A DNA stretch of 64,000 nt from Yoonia vestfoldensis DSM 16212 (GTDB lineage Bacteria; Pseudomonadota; Alphaproteobacteria; Rhodobacterales; Rhodobacteraceae): contig NZ_KB907986.1 of assembly GCF_000382265.1 (NCBI RefSeq), positions 1 through 64,000 of the forward strand, read 5' to 3'. Below are positions 8,392-16,731 of this stretch, in pieces (the stretch's first letter is position 1; each line of letters opens with the position of its first letter). The notes beneath the pieces are model-generated. The model saw only the letters and a list, made by a program, of their open reading frames with translations, was not told the origin of the DNA and did no database searches. Made by a program: the position numbers and the translations under genes.

Positions 8392-8601
8392 GCGCGGGCC
8401 CCCGGGAAGGAGGCGCGGCGCCCCCTTGACCGTGATGGATCAAACCGCTTGACAGAACGGAAAACGCCTCCGCACCATCCGCCCAAAGCCCCTTTCCGGG
8501 CCCACAAATGGTTTGACAATCGGCCCGTAAGTGCCTGATTTTCCATGGTGGGTTTGACAGAAATTTCGCGCCTAACCGACTGATCTTCCATCCACAATTT
8601 G
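8392..8601. other. Spacer with degenerate direct repeats beside the att site
   Basis: TTGACA occurs at 8449-8454, 8513-8518 and 8554-8559. The last two belong to a longer degenerate direct repeat, a gtttgaca start and a CTGATYTTCCAT end (8535-8546 and 8580-8591). Adjacent to a tRNA-type attachment site, these could be integrase arm sites; promoter -35 boxes are the plainer alternative. No gene seen. Confidence 0.35.
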
Positions 8602-8649
8602 GGATTGAAAATCCTCGTGTCGGTGGTTCGATTCCGCCCCCGGGCACCA
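8602..8649 (+). other. tRNA-Phe 3' fragment, probable attachment site (island boundary)
   Basis: The stretch contains an anticodon stem-loop (ggattGAAaatcc, anticodon GAA), variable region, T-arm (ggtggttcgattccgcc) and 3' acceptor strand cccgggc followed by ACCA. It matches the 3' two-thirds of a typical alphaproteobacterial tRNA-Phe. The acceptor 5' strand (gcccggg) and D-arm are absent upstream, so no tRNA can be made. Tyrosine-recombinase elements inserting at tRNA 3' ends leave such a copy at their far end, which places the element to the left (1 to about 8650) and the intact tRNA-Phe gene beyond the left edge. No integrase gene is in the window. Confidence 0.65.
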
Positions 8650-8697
8650 CTTTCAGGCACATGGCGCTGCGTGCCGCGGCTGCCGGACGTCCGTGAC

Positions 8698-10923
8698 TCA
8701 GAAACTGAATTGCATACCGACAAATCCGGATATCGCGCTTTGCCCGGTGATGTTGCCGTCGTTTCGGCTGTGCATGAGGCCGACGCTCAGATTGCCCGCT
8801 CGGGACACGGGAACCTGATATGCGAGGCCCAGATCAAGCTGACGTGCGACTGGCGCAAGGCTGATATCGTGGCTGGCAAAACGAACCTGGCCATTCGTCA
8901 ATTGCACCGGCAAATCCATGCGCGCCGACCCCCGCGTTATGCCGATCGGCTGGCGGACGAAAATCGAGAGGACATCCCCCGCTTTGCGGACATCCGCCTG
9001 CGCAACAGCCAGCCCGACCCGGTCATAGCTGAGCGCGCCGAGATTGCTGAGCAGTCCCGCGCCGTCCCCTGTCGCGATGCCGATCTCTGCGGTCATGCGC
9101 AGGGCTGTGACCGGCGACAGGCCAGCTGCCACATCGATATGCAGCGCATTGGTGACAGAGCTGATGTCATCCGCATTGCCGGGCTGGCCGATGCCAAGGA
9201 TCGTGCCATCCGTGCGCATCGTCGTCAGCCCGACTTGCGCCTGCCCCCAAGCCAGATCAAACCTGCGATGCAGCGAGAGCCCGGTCGTTGCGTTGCCTGT
9301 GACGAGCGCGGCACCAAGATCGCCCTGCGGCGCCGTGAGCGGAACAATTTCGCCGCCCAAAAGCTCGGCGCCGGATTGATCGCGCCAGGCATTCCGATAG
9401 CCGGCAAGATCACCGCCGCCGCGGATTGCAGCGTTCATCGCGTGACGGTTGCCCCCCATATCGGTCCGCAACACCGCCATCAACGCCGCGGCCGCGGGGT
9501 CTTCGCGGCGGTCAGTGCCCGCCAACACGGCTCCGGACACCGAAAAACTGCCGTAAAGCTGGTCCGTGGTCAGAATATCCACAGCGGCCAAGGCCTGCGA
9601 CAACCCGTCCCCGACAGCTGCGCCAGCCGTGATCGCCGCCGTGCCCAGATCAACAAAGCCACCATCGGCCATCGGCACGATTGCCTGCCCGATCGGCAGC
9701 AAGGCCGACCGGAGATCCAGAAAGCCGTGCCCGAATTCCGCGTTGTATCCATGCGTGATGCCCGGCGCGAATTCGTGCACGAAGTCATGCGTGAAAAATC
9801 CATTGTCCGCCGTCGCAAGCAGCCTGTCGCGCAATTGCGCAGCGCTCAGTTCGGGGAACGCCTCGGCCAAAAGCGCGATGGAGCCTGCGACCTGCGGCGC
9901 AGCAAAGGAGGCACCGACGCCGATCTGATAGCTGCTGTCGCTGCTTTGCGCGGCAACCTTGATCTGCCCGTTCGCCGCCATGCAGAATCGCGCGGTTTCA
10001 AGACAGGCCGTGGACACGCGTATTGCGTCCCTGATGCCGGTATCGTCGAATTCGGGGATCACGTTGATCACGCTGATCCAGTTGGCTTCCAGGTCAGGGG
10101 CGCCCAGGGGCAGCGCCGCCATCAGGCTTGCACTCGTGGCATTGTAATCGTTTTGCAGCGCGAACACGATCACACCGTCTTTTGCAAAGGTGCGCAGGCC
10201 GCTGACATAGGGGCGCGTCGCCCACAGGAAACTGCCCATGTCGCTGTTCTGGACGGTCTTGTCGGCCAGACCCCAGGAATTGTTGGATACAATCGCGCCG
10301 ATCTGGGCTGCGTCGCGCATGTGGTTGCCAAGCGTCGACCAGCTGACCGAGGTTGCATAATTCAGATAGCCTTGATGAAGGTCGGCCCCCGGCGCAAAGC
10401 CAAGAGTGCCGCCGTTCGTCCCGTTTCCCGCCAACACAGACGCGACGGCGGTGCCATGAAAATCGCCCGATGCAGGTGCGCCCCCGGACGTATGGATCGT
10501 CTTGCCGCTGAATTGGTCGTGCGACAGCCGGATACCATCGTCGATCATCGACACTGTCTGCCCCGCCCCGGTCAGCCCCGTTGACAGCGCGTAATCAAGC
10601 CGTGCCGCAACAAGCGGGTGCGATCTGACGATCCGGCCACCACCACGAAAGACCGGGTGGGCGGTGACGCGCAGGTTGAAACCAAAGCTGTTCGCGACAA
10701 AGCCCGACAGGCTGCGTATCCGTTGCACGTCTGCCGGATCGAATTCCGTAACGAAGTACCGGTTCCAAGGAAAAGGGTTGTCGCCCGACGTCGTGCCGAT
10801 GATCGCCGGGGGCCCATCATCGGGCGGCGCGGTGACGACGCCTCCGGCTGTCCCCGACCCTGCGTCATCCAGATTGCAGGCTGCAAGCGAAAACAGCAGA
10901 ACAAGAGAGAGCGATCTTTTCAC
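8698..10923 (-). CDS. Subtilisin-like (S8) serine protease, lipoprotein with probable C-terminal barrel
   Basis: 741 residues from a GTG at 10921-10923, chosen because AAGGA lies about 9 bases upstream and the frame begins with a signal peptide and lipobox (LFSLAAC). The S8 triad is visible: Asp in SMIDDGI (~residue 130), His in DFHGTAVASVLAG (~155) and Ser in GASFAAPQVAG (~340), with SNNSWG for the oxyanion hole. Residues ~430-741 are Gly/Ala-rich, strand-like and end in Phe (FVGMQFSF), as in autotransporter or outer-membrane barrels. Role: probable surface-exposed or secreted protease; substrate unknown. It is the first core gene right of the tRNA-Phe fragment. Confidence 0.75.
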   Translation of the reverse strand: MKRSLSLVLLFSLAACNLDDAGSGTAGGVVTAPPDDGPPAIIGTTSGDNPFPWNRYFVTEFDPADVQRIRSLSGFVANSFGFNLRVTAHPVFRGGGRIVRSHPLVAARLDYALSTGLTGAGQTVSMIDDGIRLSHDQFSGKTIHTSGGAPASGDFHGTAVASVLAGNGTNGGTLGFAPGADLHQGYLNYATSVSWSTLGNHMRDAAQIGAIVSNNSWGLADKTVQNSDMGSFLWATRPYVSGLRTFAKDGVIVFALQNDYNATSASLMAALPLGAPDLEANWISVINVIPEFDDTGIRDAIRVSTACLETARFCMAANGQIKVAAQSSDSSYQIGVGASFAAPQVAGSIALLAEAFPELSAAQLRDRLLATADNGFFTHDFVHEFAPGITHGYNAEFGHGFLDLRSALLPIGQAIVPMADGGFVDLGTAAITAGAAVGDGLSQALAAVDILTTDQLYGSFSVSGAVLAGTDRREDPAAAALMAVLRTDMGGNRHAMNAAIRGGGDLAGYRNAWRDQSGAELLGGEIVPLTAPQGDLGAALVTGNATTGLSLHRRFDLAWGQAQVGLTTMRTDGTILGIGQPGNADDISSVTNALHIDVAAGLSPVTALRMTAEIGIATGDGAGLLSNLGALSYDRVGLAVAQADVRKAGDVLSIFVRQPIGITRGSARMDLPVQLTNGQVRFASHDISLAPVARQLDLGLAYQVPVSRAGNLSVGLMHSRNDGNITGQSAISGFVGMQFSF

Positions 10924-11295
10924 GTCGTCTGGTCCTTTGTCAGATGCCTGTCGGATCAAAGGCCCCGAGTGTTAAAAAACCCCTTCAGTCGCTGGACTGA
11001 TCGCTTAAAACACTATGAAAAATTGGGGCTTTTCAGTCCGCCAAGGCGCAAGCACAGGCAAGACCGCCTGCGCGCAATCGGTGACTTTCGCGTCCCGACG
11101 CCCTGGGCGATCGCAGGTCTGCGATGTCAAAAACCTGTGTCAGATGCGGCGTGATCGGTGCTGCCTTTCGGCACGGGGCTGCATCATCGCGCCAAGGTCA
11201 GGCGGCCTCTGTCGGTAATCGTCAAATGCAGTTGCAAACGCTTCTCATTTGCATACATATTGCGAACACCACGTCACGATTCGAAGGAAACCCGC
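10924..11295. other. Divergent promoter region between protease and metal importer
   Basis: 372 bases with no supported gene. It must hold the promoters of both divergent genes. A candidate operator is listed separately at 11233-11253. The segment around 10972-11030 is AT-rich with cagtcgctggactgatc, which could be a weak hairpin. Confidence 0.4.
11233..11253. promoter_or_regulatory. Inverted repeat TGCAAA-N9-TTTGCA, candidate metalloregulator operator
   Basis: TGCAAA at 11233-11238 and TTTGCA at 11248-11253 form a perfect 6-bp inverted repeat 42 bases upstream of the metal-binding protein start, in an AT-rich patch. Fur-superfamily regulators (Mur, Zur) and MntR use short inverted repeats at this kind of place in metal importer promoters. 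Which regulator acts is inference only. Confidence 0.4.
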
Positions 11296-12279
11296 ATGTT
11301 GGCCAAAAGGTTGAACCCCACACTTGTCGCGACGGCTGCCGCCATCGCAATCACAACGCCTGCCCTGTCGCAGGACCAGCCGCTGAACGTATTGACCACC
11401 GTTACGATGATTGCGGATGTTGCGGCCAATGTGGCGGGCACATGCGCCGAGGTCACTTCGCTGCTGGGTGCTGGCAGCGATCCGCATCTTTACCGGCCGA
11501 CCGCAGCGGATGTCCAAAAGCTCGCCAGTGCTGATCTGATCCTCTACGTCGATCCCGCACTCGAGGCGCGACTGGCCGAGGTGCTGGCGGGCTTCACCGA
11601 CAGAACCGCGACAGTCGGCCTTGCGCGCGCGGCCTTTGACGACAGCATATTGATGGGCGATGCCGAAGACGCGGATCAGATCGACCCGCATCTGTGGATG
11701 GATGTCAGCCTCTGGGCACGGATTGCCCCCGTGATCGCCGATGCCATCGCCGCCCAGCGCCCCGATTGCGCCAGTGATCTGGCCGCGAATGTCGCGGATT
11801 ACACGGCCCAACTGGACGCCCTGCATGGGTGGGTGACAGCCGCGATCGGTTCGATCCCCGAGGACCAGCGCCTGTTGGTCACCGCACATGACGCGTTCGA
11901 ATATTTCGCTGCGGGCTATGATATGCAAGCCTCGGAAGCCATCGAAGGCATCAGCACTGAATCCGAGGCGAGCATCGCAGATATCCGCGGTGTCGCGGCC
12001 TTTGTCGCTGACAGCGGCGTGCCTGCGGTTTTTGTCGAAACCACCATCAACCCCCGCACGATCGAGGCATTGGTCGCAGAGGTACAAAGCCAAGGCCATG
12101 ATGTCGTCATCGGCGGCGCGTTGTTTTCGGACGCGATGGGTGATGACGGCACCCCCGAGGCGACCTATATCGGAATGATCCGCGCCAATACGGTCACTCT
12201 CACCGAAGCGCTTGGCGGAGAGCTGCCGGACTGGCCTGCGGCGTTGCAGGACTGGGCGCAGGATTGGAACTTGGACTGA
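11296..12279 (+). CDS. Metal ABC transporter substrate-binding protein (TroA-like, Mn/Zn)
   Basis: 327 residues with a signal peptide cleaved around ALSQDQ. It is a cluster A-I periplasmic metal-binding protein. The metal ligands of the family can be placed: His in SDPHLYRPT, His in DPHLWMD, His in TAHDAFEYF and Asp in ALFSDAMG, a H-H-H-D set as in TroA of Treponema, which takes Zn and Mn. There is no long His-rich loop, which argues against a dedicated ZnuA. Start: ATG 11296 with GAAGGAAA upstream. The importer ATPase and two permeases follow. Confidence 0.85.
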   Translation: MLAKRLNPTLVATAAAIAITTPALSQDQPLNVLTTVTMIADVAANVAGTCAEVTSLLGAGSDPHLYRPTAADVQKLASADLILYVDPALEARLAEVLAGFTDRTATVGLARAAFDDSILMGDAEDADQIDPHLWMDVSLWARIAPVIADAIAAQRPDCASDLAANVADYTAQLDALHGWVTAAIGSIPEDQRLLVTAHDAFEYFAAGYDMQASEAIEGISTESEASIADIRGVAAFVADSGVPAVFVETTINPRTIEALVAEVQSQGHDVVIGGALFSDAMGDDGTPEATYIGMIRANTVTLTEALGGELPDWPAALQDWAQDWNLD

Positions 12280-12337
12280 CGCCACCGCGCTAGCGGCGCA
12301 TGGCTTGCCCTGCGCCGCCCGCACTGGAGAGATGATG

Positions 12338-13111
12338 ATGCGTGACGACACCCTGCACGAGCCTGATCAGGCGCTGCATGTCGAGGACCTGACCGTCACC
12401 TACGGCGCCAATCCGGTGCTATGGGACATCGACCTTGATGTCCCGCCCGGTGTGATGTGCGCCATCGTCGGCCCCAATGGAGCGGGCAAATCGACGCTGA
12501 TCAAGGCGGCGCTCGGACTGGTGCGCCCGGTGGCAGGTCATGTCCGTTTTCTGGGTCGTCCCATCGGGCAGATGCGCGGGCAGATCGGCTATGTCCCGCA
12601 GCGCCACAGTGTTGACTGGGATTTCCCCACAACCGCGCGCGATGTGGTGGAAATGGGGCTTTACCGGCATCTGGGCTGGCTGCGTCGTCCGGGCAAGGCC
12701 GAACATGCCCGCGCGCTGGCGGCCTTGGCCGAGGTCGGGATGCAGGATTATGCCGACCGCCAGATCAGCCAGTTGTCGGGCGGCCAGCAGCAGCGCGTCT
12801 TTATCGCCCGCGCCCTTGTGCAGGACGCACCTATCCTGATCCTTGACGAACCGATGGCGGGCGTCGATGCCAGCACCGAGGCGATCATCATCGCCCTGCT
12901 GAAAAAACTGCGCGACGCCGGGCGCACAATCATCGTCGTGCATCACGACCTGACAACCGTGCAAAGCTATTTCGACTGGCTGGTCATGCTGAACGTCCGC
13001 ATCATCGCGCAAGGCCCAGTCAGTGAGACCTATTCGGCGGATAACCTGCGCGCGGCTTATGGCCGTCATCTGGCGATGATCGCGGTGCCCGCAGAGGAAC
13101 CTGCGCCGTGA
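12338..13111 (+). CDS. Metal ABC transporter ATP-binding protein (TroB-like)
   Basis: 257 residues. Walker A GPNGAGKST, signature LSGGQQQRVFIARAL, Walker B LILDEPMAGVD and the switch His in VVHHDL are all intact. It powers the importer formed with the permeases downstream. Three consecutive ATGs (12332, 12335, 12338) follow GGAGA; I took the third for its spacing. The TGA stop overlaps the GTG start of the next gene (GTGA). Confidence 0.87.
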   Translation: MRDDTLHEPDQALHVEDLTVTYGANPVLWDIDLDVPPGVMCAIVGPNGAGKSTLIKAALGLVRPVAGHVRFLGRPIGQMRGQIGYVPQRHSVDWDFPTTARDVVEMGLYRHLGWLRRPGKAEHARALAALAEVGMQDYADRQISQLSGGQQQRVFIARALVQDAPILILDEPMAGVDASTEAIIIALLKKLRDAGRTIIVVHHDLTTVQSYFDWLVMLNVRIIAQGPVSETYSADNLRAAYGRHLAMIAVPAEEPAP

Positions 13112-14262
13112 CCGCAATCGCCGCTCTGCTGTCCAGCAGTATCGTTCAGACCGTTCTGGTCGGTGCGGCGATCCTTGGGGCGATTTCAGGGATGCTCGGG
13201 GCTTTTGCCGTTCTGCGGCGGCAGAGCCTTCTGGGCGACGCGCTGAGCCATGCCGCCCTGCCCGGCGTCTGTCTGGGTTTCCTGATCGCGGGCGGGCGCG
13301 ATCTGGGCAGCGTGATGGCCGGAGCCTTTGCCACAGGCGCGCTTGCCGCGCTGATCATGATGCTGATCGTGCGGCGCACCACGCTCAAGACCGACGCCGC
13401 ACTTGGCATCGTGCTGAGCGTGTTTTTCGCGGTCGGGATTGTCCTGCTGACGGTGATCCAGTCAGAGGGCGGATCCGGCAGCCTTGGGTTGATGACTTTC
13501 CTCTTCGGGCAGGCCGCCGCGATCCTGCGGAGCGATCTTTGGATCATGGGCGGGATCGGCCTTGCCGCCTTGATGCTGGTGCTGGCCTTGTGGAAGGAAT
13601 TCAAACTGGTCAGCTTCGACGCCGATTTCGCGCGTGCGCAGGGCTTTCCGGTCACCGTGCTGGAGGCCGGGCTGACCGTGATGGTGGCCCTCGCCATCGT
13701 TGTGGGCTTGCAGCTTGTCGGCGTGGTTCTGATGGTGGCGCTGCTGATCGCACCGGCGGCAGCCGCGCGGCAATGGACCAATTCGCTGGGCGGCATGGTG
13801 CTGTTGTCAGCCTTGATCGGGGCTGCGTCCGGTGCGGGAGGCGCATTGGTCAGCGCCACGACACGGGGGCTGGCCACCGGCCCGGTCGTGGTGCTGATCG
13901 CCACGGGCATCGTTGTCGTGTCCTTGCTGGTCGCCCCCGGGCGGGGGCTTTTGTGGCAGGCAGCCGCGACGCGTCAGGCGCGCGCACGGATCAGCGACGG
14001 GCGGGTGCTGGCCACCTTGCAAGGCTTTGCGCGGATGCATGACGACGCGGGCTATCCGTCCGAGCGCGGCATGTTGCAGGTCGCCTTGGGCGCCAAGCCG
14101 CCCGCAGCACGGCTGGCATCGCTAGAAAGCCGCGGGTTGATCCGGTCGGTCATGCATCCGCCCGAAACCACCCCGCATTGGGAACTGACGACCGCGGGCC
14201 ATACCGAGGCGGCCGCTTTATCAGGCCAGCCGGGCGACACCGCGAAGGGGGGCACGGAATGA
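13108..14262 (+). CDS. Metal ABC transporter permease with C-terminal winged-helix-like domain
   Basis: 384 residues, starting with GTG in the GTGA overlap. Residues ~1-280 form an ABC-3 type membrane domain (GAISGMLGAFAVLRRQSLLG, then DALSHAALPG, the usual signature). Residues ~290-375 are soluble: QGFARMHDDAGYPSERGMLQ, LASLESRGLIRSV, HWELTTAGHTEAA read as a winged helix of the DtxR/MntR kind. TroC-type permeases with such tails are known in other bacteria; the tail may sense metal or gate transport, but that is inference. Confidence 0.83.
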   Translation: MTAIAALLSSSIVQTVLVGAAILGAISGMLGAFAVLRRQSLLGDALSHAALPGVCLGFLIAGGRDLGSVMAGAFATGALAALIMMLIVRRTTLKTDAALGIVLSVFFAVGIVLLTVIQSEGGSGSLGLMTFLFGQAAAILRSDLWIMGGIGLAALMLVLALWKEFKLVSFDADFARAQGFPVTVLEAGLTVMVALAIVVGLQLVGVVLMVALLIAPAAAARQWTNSLGGMVLLSALIGAASGAGGALVSATTRGLATGPVVVLIATGIVVVSLLVAPGRGLLWQAAATRQARARISDGRVLATLQGFARMHDDAGYPSERGMLQVALGAKPPAARLASLESRGLIRSVMHPPETTPHWELTTAGHTEAAALSGQPGDTAKGGTE

Positions 14263-15380
14263 TCGCCGCCTTCTTCAACTCAATCCCGATGATGATCGTG
14301 CTGACCGGCGTGCTGACAGGGATTTCGGCGGCGCTGCTGGGATCGTTCCTGATCCTGCGCGGCAATGCGATGCTGACCGATGCGATCAGCCATTCCATCG
14401 TCTTCGGGATCATCGTGGTCTGGCTGCTGACAGGCCAGACGTCGGGCCCGGTACAAGTGTTGGGCGCGGCCATCACGGGCGTGCTGACGGTAGTGTTGTC
14501 CGAGCTTCTGGCACGATCACGGCTGGTCAAGATGGACGCCGCGATCGGGCTGGTCTTTCCCGCCCTTTTTGCCGCCGGTGTGATCCTGATTTCGATCAAC
14601 GCGCGCAACGTGCATCTGGACGTCGACAGCGTCCTGCTGGGCGAGATCGGGTTTGTCTGGCTCAATACTGTGCCGCTGTTCGGCGTCAATGTCCCTGTTG
14701 CCGTGGCCACGCTTGGCGTGGTGACGGTCGCGAACCTTGCCTTCGTGCTGGTGTTCTGGAAAGAGCTGAAGCTTGCGACATTCGACGCAGGACTTGCTGC
14801 CGCGCTGGGGTTCCTGCCGGGCATCTTGCATTATGCGATCCTGACGCTGACCAGCGTGACGGCAGTCGCGGCTTTTGACGCGGTCGGCGCGATCCTGTTC
14901 ATCGCGTTTGTGATCGTCCCGCCTGCAACCGCCTATCTGTTGACCCGCCGCCTATGGCTGATGGTCGTGCTGGCAGTGGTTTTTTCGGTCGCAGCCTGTG
15001 TCAGCGGCTATTTTCTGGCCCTGCGCTGGAATGTGTCGATTGGCGGCATGATGGCCAGCATGACCGGCGTCTGGTTCGCGCTGGCCTTGCTGTTCGCGCC
15101 GGCGCAGGGGTTGATCGCACAGGCGCTGCGCTGGCGGACCGAGCGGTTGGACCATGATTGCCGGGCGCTGGTGGCGCATCTTTTCACCCATCAGGACACC
15201 CCCGCCATGGCCGAGGAAAACACGCTGCGCGCCTTGGTGGATCACCTGCGCTGGACCGAGCCGCGTGCCCGCGCCGCCGTGCTGCGCGCACATGACCGCG
15301 ATCTGATCGAACGCCGCGCGGGGCTTTTGGCCCTGCGCCCGAAAGGCAAGGCCGAGGTGGAGGCGATCTTTGGCCGCTAA
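14259..15380 (+). CDS. Second metal ABC transporter permease with C-terminal winged-helix-like domain
   Basis: 373 residues. The ATG overlaps the previous stop (ATGA). The ABC-3 membrane domain carries ALLGSFLILRGNAMLTDAIS; the tail from about residue 290 (HQDTPAMAEENTLRALVDHL, LRAHDRDLIERRAGLLALRP) resembles a winged helix. Two non-identical permeases point to a heterodimeric TroCD/SitCD-like channel. It is the last gene of the operon; a GC-rich stem-loop follows at 15430. Confidence 0.83.
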   Translation: MIAAFFNSIPMMIVLTGVLTGISAALLGSFLILRGNAMLTDAISHSIVFGIIVVWLLTGQTSGPVQVLGAAITGVLTVVLSELLARSRLVKMDAAIGLVFPALFAAGVILISINARNVHLDVDSVLLGEIGFVWLNTVPLFGVNVPVAVATLGVVTVANLAFVLVFWKELKLATFDAGLAAALGFLPGILHYAILTLTSVTAVAAFDAVGAILFIAFVIVPPATAYLLTRRLWLMVVLAVVFSVAACVSGYFLALRWNVSIGGMMASMTGVWFALALLFAPAQGLIAQALRWRTERLDHDCRALVAHLFTHQDTPAMAEENTLRALVDHLRWTEPRARAAVLRAHDRDLIERRAGLLALRPKGKAEVEAIFGR

Positions 15381-15429
15381 GCGGCGCAACACGCGTCCTT
15401 TCAGCAGCTGCGCTCCTGACGCTCTGGCC

Positions 15430-15460
15430 GCCGCCGGCACGGGGGGAAGGGGCCGGCGGC
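15430..15460. terminator. GC-rich stem-loop between convergent genes
   Basis: GCCGCCGGC at 15430-15438 pairs perfectly with GCCGGCGGC at 15452-15460 around a 13-base loop. It lies 50 bases after the permease stop, between convergent genes, where a terminator is expected. There is no T-run, so it is at best an imperfect intrinsic terminator. Confidence 0.4.
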
Positions 15461-15601
15461 GTCACCTCGCCGGGTGAGACGGCGGAACGACAAGCGGCGT
15501 CAGAGGCTGCGCCGCGCTGTGATCCGAATATGTAAATGGTACTCACTTGCGTCAAGCGGAAAGTGAGAGAGACTTACTTTTGGTACGGCAAACCGTCGGA
15601 A

Positions 15602-16459
15602 TCAGCCTTGAGAGACGACTTTCTGCGTCTGCACGCCCAACCCGTCGATGCCGAGCCGGACGGTTTCGCCCCCGGCAAGATAGCGTTGCGGCTTTTGGCC
15701 CATTCCCACGCCCGGCGGTGTCCCGGTCGAAATGATGTCGCCCGGTTGCAGGCTCATGAATCGCGAACAATAGGCGATCAGATGCGGCACCTTGTAGACC
15801 ATCGTTGCGGTGGTCCCATCCTGGTAACGTTTGCCGTCCACATCGAGCCAAAGCCGCAGGTTGTCGTGGTCGGCCACTTCATCAGGCGTGACCAGCCAAG
15901 GCCCCGTTGGCCCGAAGGTATCGCAGCCTTTGCCTTTGTCCCATGTACCGGCGCGTTCCATCTGGTATTCGCGCTCCGAAACGTCGTTGATCACGCAAAA
16001 GCCCGCGACATGGGCCATGGCATCCGCCTCGTCGATATGGACGCCGCCCTGCCCGATCACCACGCCCAGTTCCACCTCCCAGTCGGTCTTGACCGATCCG
16101 GGCGGAATCATGATGTCGTCGTCGGGCCCGATGATCGCCGAAGTCCATTTGCCGAAGATCACCGGTTCGGGCGGTACGGCAAGACCGCTTTCGGCGGCGT
16201 GATCCGCATAGTTCAGCCCGATACAGATGAATTTTCCGACCTGCCCGACGCAAGGACCAAGGCGCAGATCATCCTGCGGCGTGCCGTCGACGATGGGCAG
16301 GCTGTCGATCTCAAGCGCCCTCAACCGGGCGATTTCATCCGGCAGCAGCGCTGCGCCGGCGATATCCGCGACATGGGCAGACAAATCGCGCACACGCCCC
16401 TGCGCATCCAGACATCCGGGTTTTTCCTGACCGCGCGCGCCGTATCGCAATAGTTTCAT
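15602..16459 (-). CDS. Fumarylacetoacetate hydrolase family protein
   Basis: 285 residues. The N-terminal cap starts MKLLRYG and contains CIGLNYADHAAESG. The catalytic FAH fold carries PVIFGKWTSAIIGPDD, DWEVELGVVIG (acidic metal ligands) and ISTGTPPGVGMGQKP. Relatives act as 2-hydroxyhepta-2,4-diene-dioate isomerases, acylpyruvate hydrolases or ureidoglycolate lyases, so the exact reaction is not assignable. Start ATG 16457-16459 with GAAGAG upstream; the frame stays open further upstream but without family sequence. Confidence 0.82.
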   Translation of the reverse strand: MKLLRYGARGQEKPGCLDAQGRVRDLSAHVADIAGAALLPDEIARLRALEIDSLPIVDGTPQDDLRLGPCVGQVGKFICIGLNYADHAAESGLAVPPEPVIFGKWTSAIIGPDDDIMIPPGSVKTDWEVELGVVIGQGGVHIDEADAMAHVAGFCVINDVSEREYQMERAGTWDKGKGCDTFGPTGPWLVTPDEVADHDNLRLWLDVDGKRYQDGTTATMVYKVPHLIAYCSRFMSLQPGDIISTGTPPGVGMGQKPQRYLAGGETVRLGIDGLGVQTQKVVSQG

Positions 16460-16731
16460 CTGCTCTTCGTCTTTCCAGTTTTGGGCATTGGCGAACCCGG
16501 ACGACATCAGGGGCCGCGTCTGTTTGCAGGGCCGGTCACAATGGACGGCATGGGTTTCACCGTCATCGATAGTCGACCGATCACAAAAGTAAAAGCCGGT
16601 GTTGATGCTTGCGGAACCTTCTGCGCCGCTTATCGCGGCGATCGCGGCTTGGCCCTTTGCATGACCCCAGCCGACAAGGTGCTGCATGATTCTCCCGGTC
16701 CGGGCAGTGCCGCCAGTATGCTTGCGCCAGC

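Noticed and set aside
8306-8723. Two minus-strand ORFs across the att site
   Set aside because: They translate the tRNA fragment and its flank; no coding signal.
15535-15590. Operator-like ggtac/cactt/aagtg sequence resembling HxlR sites
   Set aside because: Lies between convergent gene ends with no promoter to regulate and no HxlR gene nearby; too little to claim.
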